Shown here: in pieces, positions 60,945-64,000 of the stretch
Layout of the letters: every line of letters begins with the position of its first letter
Numbering within the stretch: the stretch's first letter is position 1
Origin: Malurus cyaneus samueli
Lineage: Eukaryota; Chordata; Aves; Passeriformes; Maluridae
Assembly: GCA_009741485.1 (NCBI GenBank)
Contig: CM019229.1
Location: forward strand, 2,569,175 to 2,633,174
Reading direction: 5' to 3'
Length of the DNA: 64,000 bases
Translations under genes and position numbers: made by a program
The notes under the pieces: generated by a model
Databases searched by the model: none
Told to the model about the DNA's origin: nothing
What the model saw: only the letters and a program-made list of their open reading frames with translations

Positions 60945-61310
60945 GGAGCTCTGCTGGATTTTGGAGCTTTGGTGAATTTTGAAGCTCCGGTGGATTTTGG
61001 AGCTCTGGTTGATTTTGGAGCTCCGGTTGATTTTGGAGCCCAAGGTGGATTTTGAAGCTCAGTTGGATTTTTGAGCTTTGGTGGATTTTGGAGCTCAAAG
61101 TGGATTTTGGAGCTCTGGTGGATTTTGGAGCCCAAAGCAGATTTTGGAACTCCAGTGGATTTTGGAACTAAGGTGGATTTTGGAGCTCAAGGTGGATTTT
61201 GAAGCCCAAGGTGGATTTTGGAGCTCCGGTGGATTTTGGAGATAAATGTGGATTTTGGATCCCAAGGTGGGTTTTGGAGCTAAGGTGGATTTTGGAGCCC
61301 AAGGTCCTGT
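60945..61310. repeat. 18-bp minisatellite with GGAGCTC units, second copy
   Basis: GTGGATTTTGGAGCTCTG and its variants (GAAGCTC, GAACTCC, GAGCCCAAG) form about 20 units. The array lies about 500 bp upstream of exon 18a. Confidence 0.94.
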
Positions 61311-61795
61311 CTCCAGCCTTTGTTCCACACTAAAGCTTCCTCCTCATGCCACAGAGCAGGAATTAGACCCTGCCCCACTTGGAAAAAATAACTCACAGCA
61401 CACCCCCTCGTTGCTCTACCAGGACTTCCCCTGAGGTGGCAGAGGTCACTCCTGCTGGACCGTGGTGGTGTGAGTATGGCACTGGCAGATCACCCTGTGC
61501 CTCTCGGGTCCCCTTCCCATTCTGTCGCCCTTTTGGTTCCATTTTGGACTCTCTGGACGTGTTCCTGTGCTCCTGAGGGTGGCGTGGCCATGGCTCCCAC
61601 CCTTCCTGCAGCTTGCCTGGTCTCATCCCCAGGTGCATCCAACAGGACACAGCCTGAATGAGTCTCCTCCCGATGTCTTTTATGGTTTCTCTGCTCGTTT
61701 GGTTTGGTTTTATTTGTTGTTTTGTTTTTTCTTGTTGGTTTTTTTTTTCCTTTTTCTTTTCTCACTTTTTGTTTTCTTTGTTTGTTTTGTTTTTT

Positions 61796-61801
61796 TGCAT
61801 G
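61796..61801 (+). promoter_or_regulatory. TGCATG, putative RBFOX splicing site
   Basis: The hexamer lies between a long T-rich tract and the CAG acceptor of exon 18a, five bases before the exon. UGCAUG is the established RBFOX binding motif, and RBFOX proteins usually repress exons when they bind upstream. Rbfox2 repression of Cav2.2 exon 18a has been reported in mammals, as I recall. Use of this site here is inferred. Confidence 0.7.
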
Positions 61802-61806
61802 TGCAG

Positions 61807-61869
61807 TTTTGTAAAGCAAACTCGAGGTTCTGTATCTCGCAGCTCGTCAGTCTCCAGCGTAAATTCACC
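61807..61869 (+). CDS. CACNA1B: CACNA1B exon 18a, alternative cassette of the II-III loop
   Basis: The 63-nt exon has a long T-rich polypyrimidine tract, acceptor GCATGTGCAG and a strong GTGAGT donor. It enters after gc of exon 18, so t completes Ala. It then encodes FVKQTRG, a Ser-rich centre (SVSRSSSVSS) and VNSP, the last codon being completed by the next exon. Adding or skipping it changes the protein by 21 residues without a frame shift. Length, position and wording match exon 18a of mammalian Cav2.2, an alternatively spliced insert in the synprint part of the II-III loop. The Ser/Arg-rich content offers possible phosphorylation sites (inference). The frame is intact. Confidence 0.9.
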
Positions 61870-64000
61870 GTGAGTTGCTCTCTGTTACTGATGTTCAATG
61901 AATGGATTTCTCATTTAGAGCTCTGTGAACCTTTCCCTTCTCCTGGTGCCTTCACTCTCCCTGTGGTTTTTTTTTCCCACCCCAAAAATCATTCCCATCG
62001 TTGTGGAAAGCCTCCAGACCGACATCCAGGGAAAGGACTGGAAGGTGTCTGACATTGTCATTTGATGCTTGTGATTCGTGAGCAACTCCGTTGTGTTTCA
62101 TACATCGACTGTGACTTTTCCCCTTTTCCTTCCTTCCTTTTTTTCCCTTAATTTCTTTCCATCATTCCTCCTGAGCTGTTTTCCTCTCTCCTCCTGTCTC
62201 CCCTCGTTTGATGGTTTTGTCTTGTTCTCCCCTGTGTTTATTTCTGGTCTCTGTGTTTATTCCGTGCTGGGCTGTTGGCTTTGATGTTCCACCAGTGTTT
62301 GCCCTCTGGGTTCAGTAGGAGAACCAGGAGAGCCCTCTTTGAGGGAGGAGAATTTCAAAAGAGGTGTGAAAACGGGGTCCAGAGTGAGACCAAATTGGAA
62401 AACTCTCTGAACACCCTTGAAACGCTGGTTTGTGTCTTTGTGCTCTGACTTTCCCGAGCTGCAGCTCAAAGTGACAGATTTTGTCCAAAATGAGGCACTT
62501 GGCAGCTCCTCTGGCCCTGCAGCTGAGCAAACACGGTGGAAATTTCCCCTCCCTCCGTGTGCTTCCTAACAACCCCACCCTGCTGGCTGTGCTGGGAATC
62601 AGGGGGTGCTTTCACACCCAGGCAGGTTGGTAAAAACATCATTACTGCTGCTGCCCCATCCAAAAAACCTCCTCCTACCCCTGAGTGGTTTTGGGTTATC
62701 CCTTAACGTGTGACGTTGTCTTTCTTCTTTAATGCTGTTGGAGTCACAAGTAAGTGCAGTTCCTGGGGGTTCCCCACAGCAGGGACCAAGGTACCGTGAA
62801 GCCACAGAGGTTTTCCAGAAACTTCCTGGGATTTCCTTAAATGTTCCAGGGCTCCATGTGCATTGGTGGGTCTTGGACAAGCTGGTGTTTAAAATACATT
62901 CAATGCTTTTATCTGCGTTCAACTTCTGTGACCAAAATTGAGCTGAAGTCTGACGGCTCACAGGGGCGGGACGGTGAAAATTTGGGGAATAAATCATATT
63001 AAGGCATATTTTGGATCTTTTTTTTTTTCTGAGTTATCTCCTGGCTGCTGGGAGTTTTGATGGGCAGGAAGGTGCAGAGAGGGCTCAGGTGCCCTTTGGG
63101 TGCCTCCCACCCTGGCAGGAGGGACAGGAAGGATGGAGAGAGGTGCTGGGGGTTGCCTTCTCCCCAGCAGCAGTGATCCCAAACCGCTCCCAAGGAATAT
63201 TTTCCTCATCAAGAACAAAGCCTTAAAAGAAAATAGAATTTTTCCCCTTTTCCAAATGTCTAGAGGCAGAGTTGCCTTTTTTCAAAAAGGCGTAATTGAA
63301 CTGCAGGTACCCAAACCCCTTTGGAAGGAGGATTTGGCCCCATTTTGAGACATTTTTCCCCATTTCCCCCCATTTGGGGTCAGTTTTCCCCCAGATTTTC
63401 CCCCATTTTTCCTCATCTCCCCCATTTTTTACCCTTTCCCTCCATTTTTGATGTTTTTACCACTTTTTGCCAGTTTTCCCCCATTTTTTTGGCAGGTGTG
63501 ATGGTGTTAACTCCCCACCAGAACAGAAACCCTGGAGCAGAGGCTGCTTTGGCTGCTCTGACTCAAATCTGCTCTCTGAATAGAACGAATTCCACTGCAA
63601 AAATCTCTCCCTGAGCTCTCTTATCCTCTTTACCATTTCAAATTCTGGGCCCACATTTGTGATTTCCTATGGATGAGCAGAACGTACATTATTATTTTTT
63701 TTTAATTTGCGTTTTTCCAGAAAACCCCCAGAAGATTATAATGATTTTTCCTTCTGTTTCATGTTGGGATTTTGGTGTAGGAAGCTTTTTCTTCTGTTTA
63801 GTTTGGTCGACTTTGGTTTTTTTATTGTTTTAAGTAAAAATTGTGTCGAATGTGGATTTTAATGATTATTAAATGATTCTGGAAAAGGAGCAGCACGAGG
63901 GTGCTGAGTTGGGGCTGAGGAAAATCATTCTGGAAAGAAAAACTCCAGCAGAAAGCAGGAAAACCTTTTTAGCCATGTTGAGAGTGGGAACTTTGGCTGC
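61870..64000 (+). other. CACNA1B: Intron 18a (5' part), non-coding
   Basis: The sequence continues from the GTGAGT donor to the end of the window. It contains a short TTTCCCCCATTT array (63335-63490) and otherwise unique sequence. Exon 19, the long II-III loop exon, was not found and should lie downstream. Confidence 0.75.
63335..63490. repeat. Short pyrimidine-rich minisatellite
   Basis: Units of about 13 bp such as TTTTCCCCCATTT recur about ten times, with C-run length variation. Confidence 0.85.

Larger units (their letters stand above)
48775..61385. repeat. Duplicated block, second copy (better quality)
   Basis: This is the partner of 35553-48770 in the same orientation, so the two blocks form a head-to-tail pair. 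The join at about 48772 goes directly from the right end of the unit (CCCCACTTGGGAAAAAGGG) to the left end (TAAAACCACACAATGAGG). It lacks the 36498-37342 insertion and the N gap. It contains the nearly intact exon 18, and exon 18a follows it in unique sequence. Confidence 0.85.
52697..61806 (+). other. CACNA1B: Intron 18, non-coding
   Basis: The intron is about 9.1 kb. It opens with the 66-bp array and the 185-bp array, then holds a CR1-like piece (55005-55260), an AT-rich block (55455-55895), a dispersed-repeat copy (57645-58062), the GGAGCTC array (60945-61310) and a T-rich stretch from about 61700 that forms the polypyrimidine tract of exon 18a. No further exon is recognised. Confidence 0.8.

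Noticed and set aside
61992..62066. Short protein-like frame beginning IPIVVESLQTDIQGKDW just downstream of exon 18a
   Set aside because: It is only 24 codons, has no AG acceptor at its start and no donor at its end, and I do not recognise it. It is probably chance.

Overview
This window is vertebrate, almost certainly avian, genomic DNA. It carries the middle part of one large plus-strand gene, CACNA1B, which encodes the pore-forming alpha-1B subunit of the N-type (Cav2.2) voltage-gated calcium channel. The avian call rests on many short CR1 retrotransposon tails, compact introns and dense GC-rich minisatellites. I see no other protein-coding gene, no RNA gene and nothing prokaryotic.

Nine ordinary coding exons are recognisable by translation and by intron phase. 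Exon numbers follow the mammalian gene from memory. They are exon 10 (6126-6215, end of the I-II linker), exon 11 (9652-9861, IIS1), exon 12 (17378-17488, IIS2), exon 13 (21457-21569, IIS3-S4), exon 14 (25726-25857, IIS4-S5 linker and S5), exon 15 (26704-26776), exon 16 (27782-27899, domain II selectivity filter), exon 17 (31907-31974, IIS6 end) and exon 18 (start of the II-III loop). Together they build domain II of the channel. A 63-nt, in-frame cassette exon at 61807-61869 matches the alternatively spliced exon 18a of the II-III loop. A TGCATG (RBFOX) site lies five bases upstream of it.

Exon 18 is present twice (40135-40237 and 52591-52696). About 13 kb (35553-48770) is repeated head to tail at 48775-61385. 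The first copy is full of single-base deletions, contains a 25-N gap (37343-37367) and carries an extra partial copy of 34640-35550. This looks like a false (haplotype or overlap) duplication in a long-read assembly rather than a real one, though only read evidence can decide. Exon 12 and both exon 18 copies also lack single bases that would be needed for an open frame, mostly at short homopolymers.

The introns hold CR1 fragments, a dispersed repeat of about 410 bp in four near-identical copies, and many minisatellites. The most striking array is about 0.9 kb of TGATT-CCC repeats that ends at the exon 18 acceptor, where each unit resembles a splicing branch point. The left end (1-6125, intron 9) changes abruptly from a 19-bp minisatellite to AT-rich sequence that includes a strongly cytosine-depleted stretch. 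I found no new biological system. The items most worth checking are the exon 18/18a splicing architecture and the duplication.
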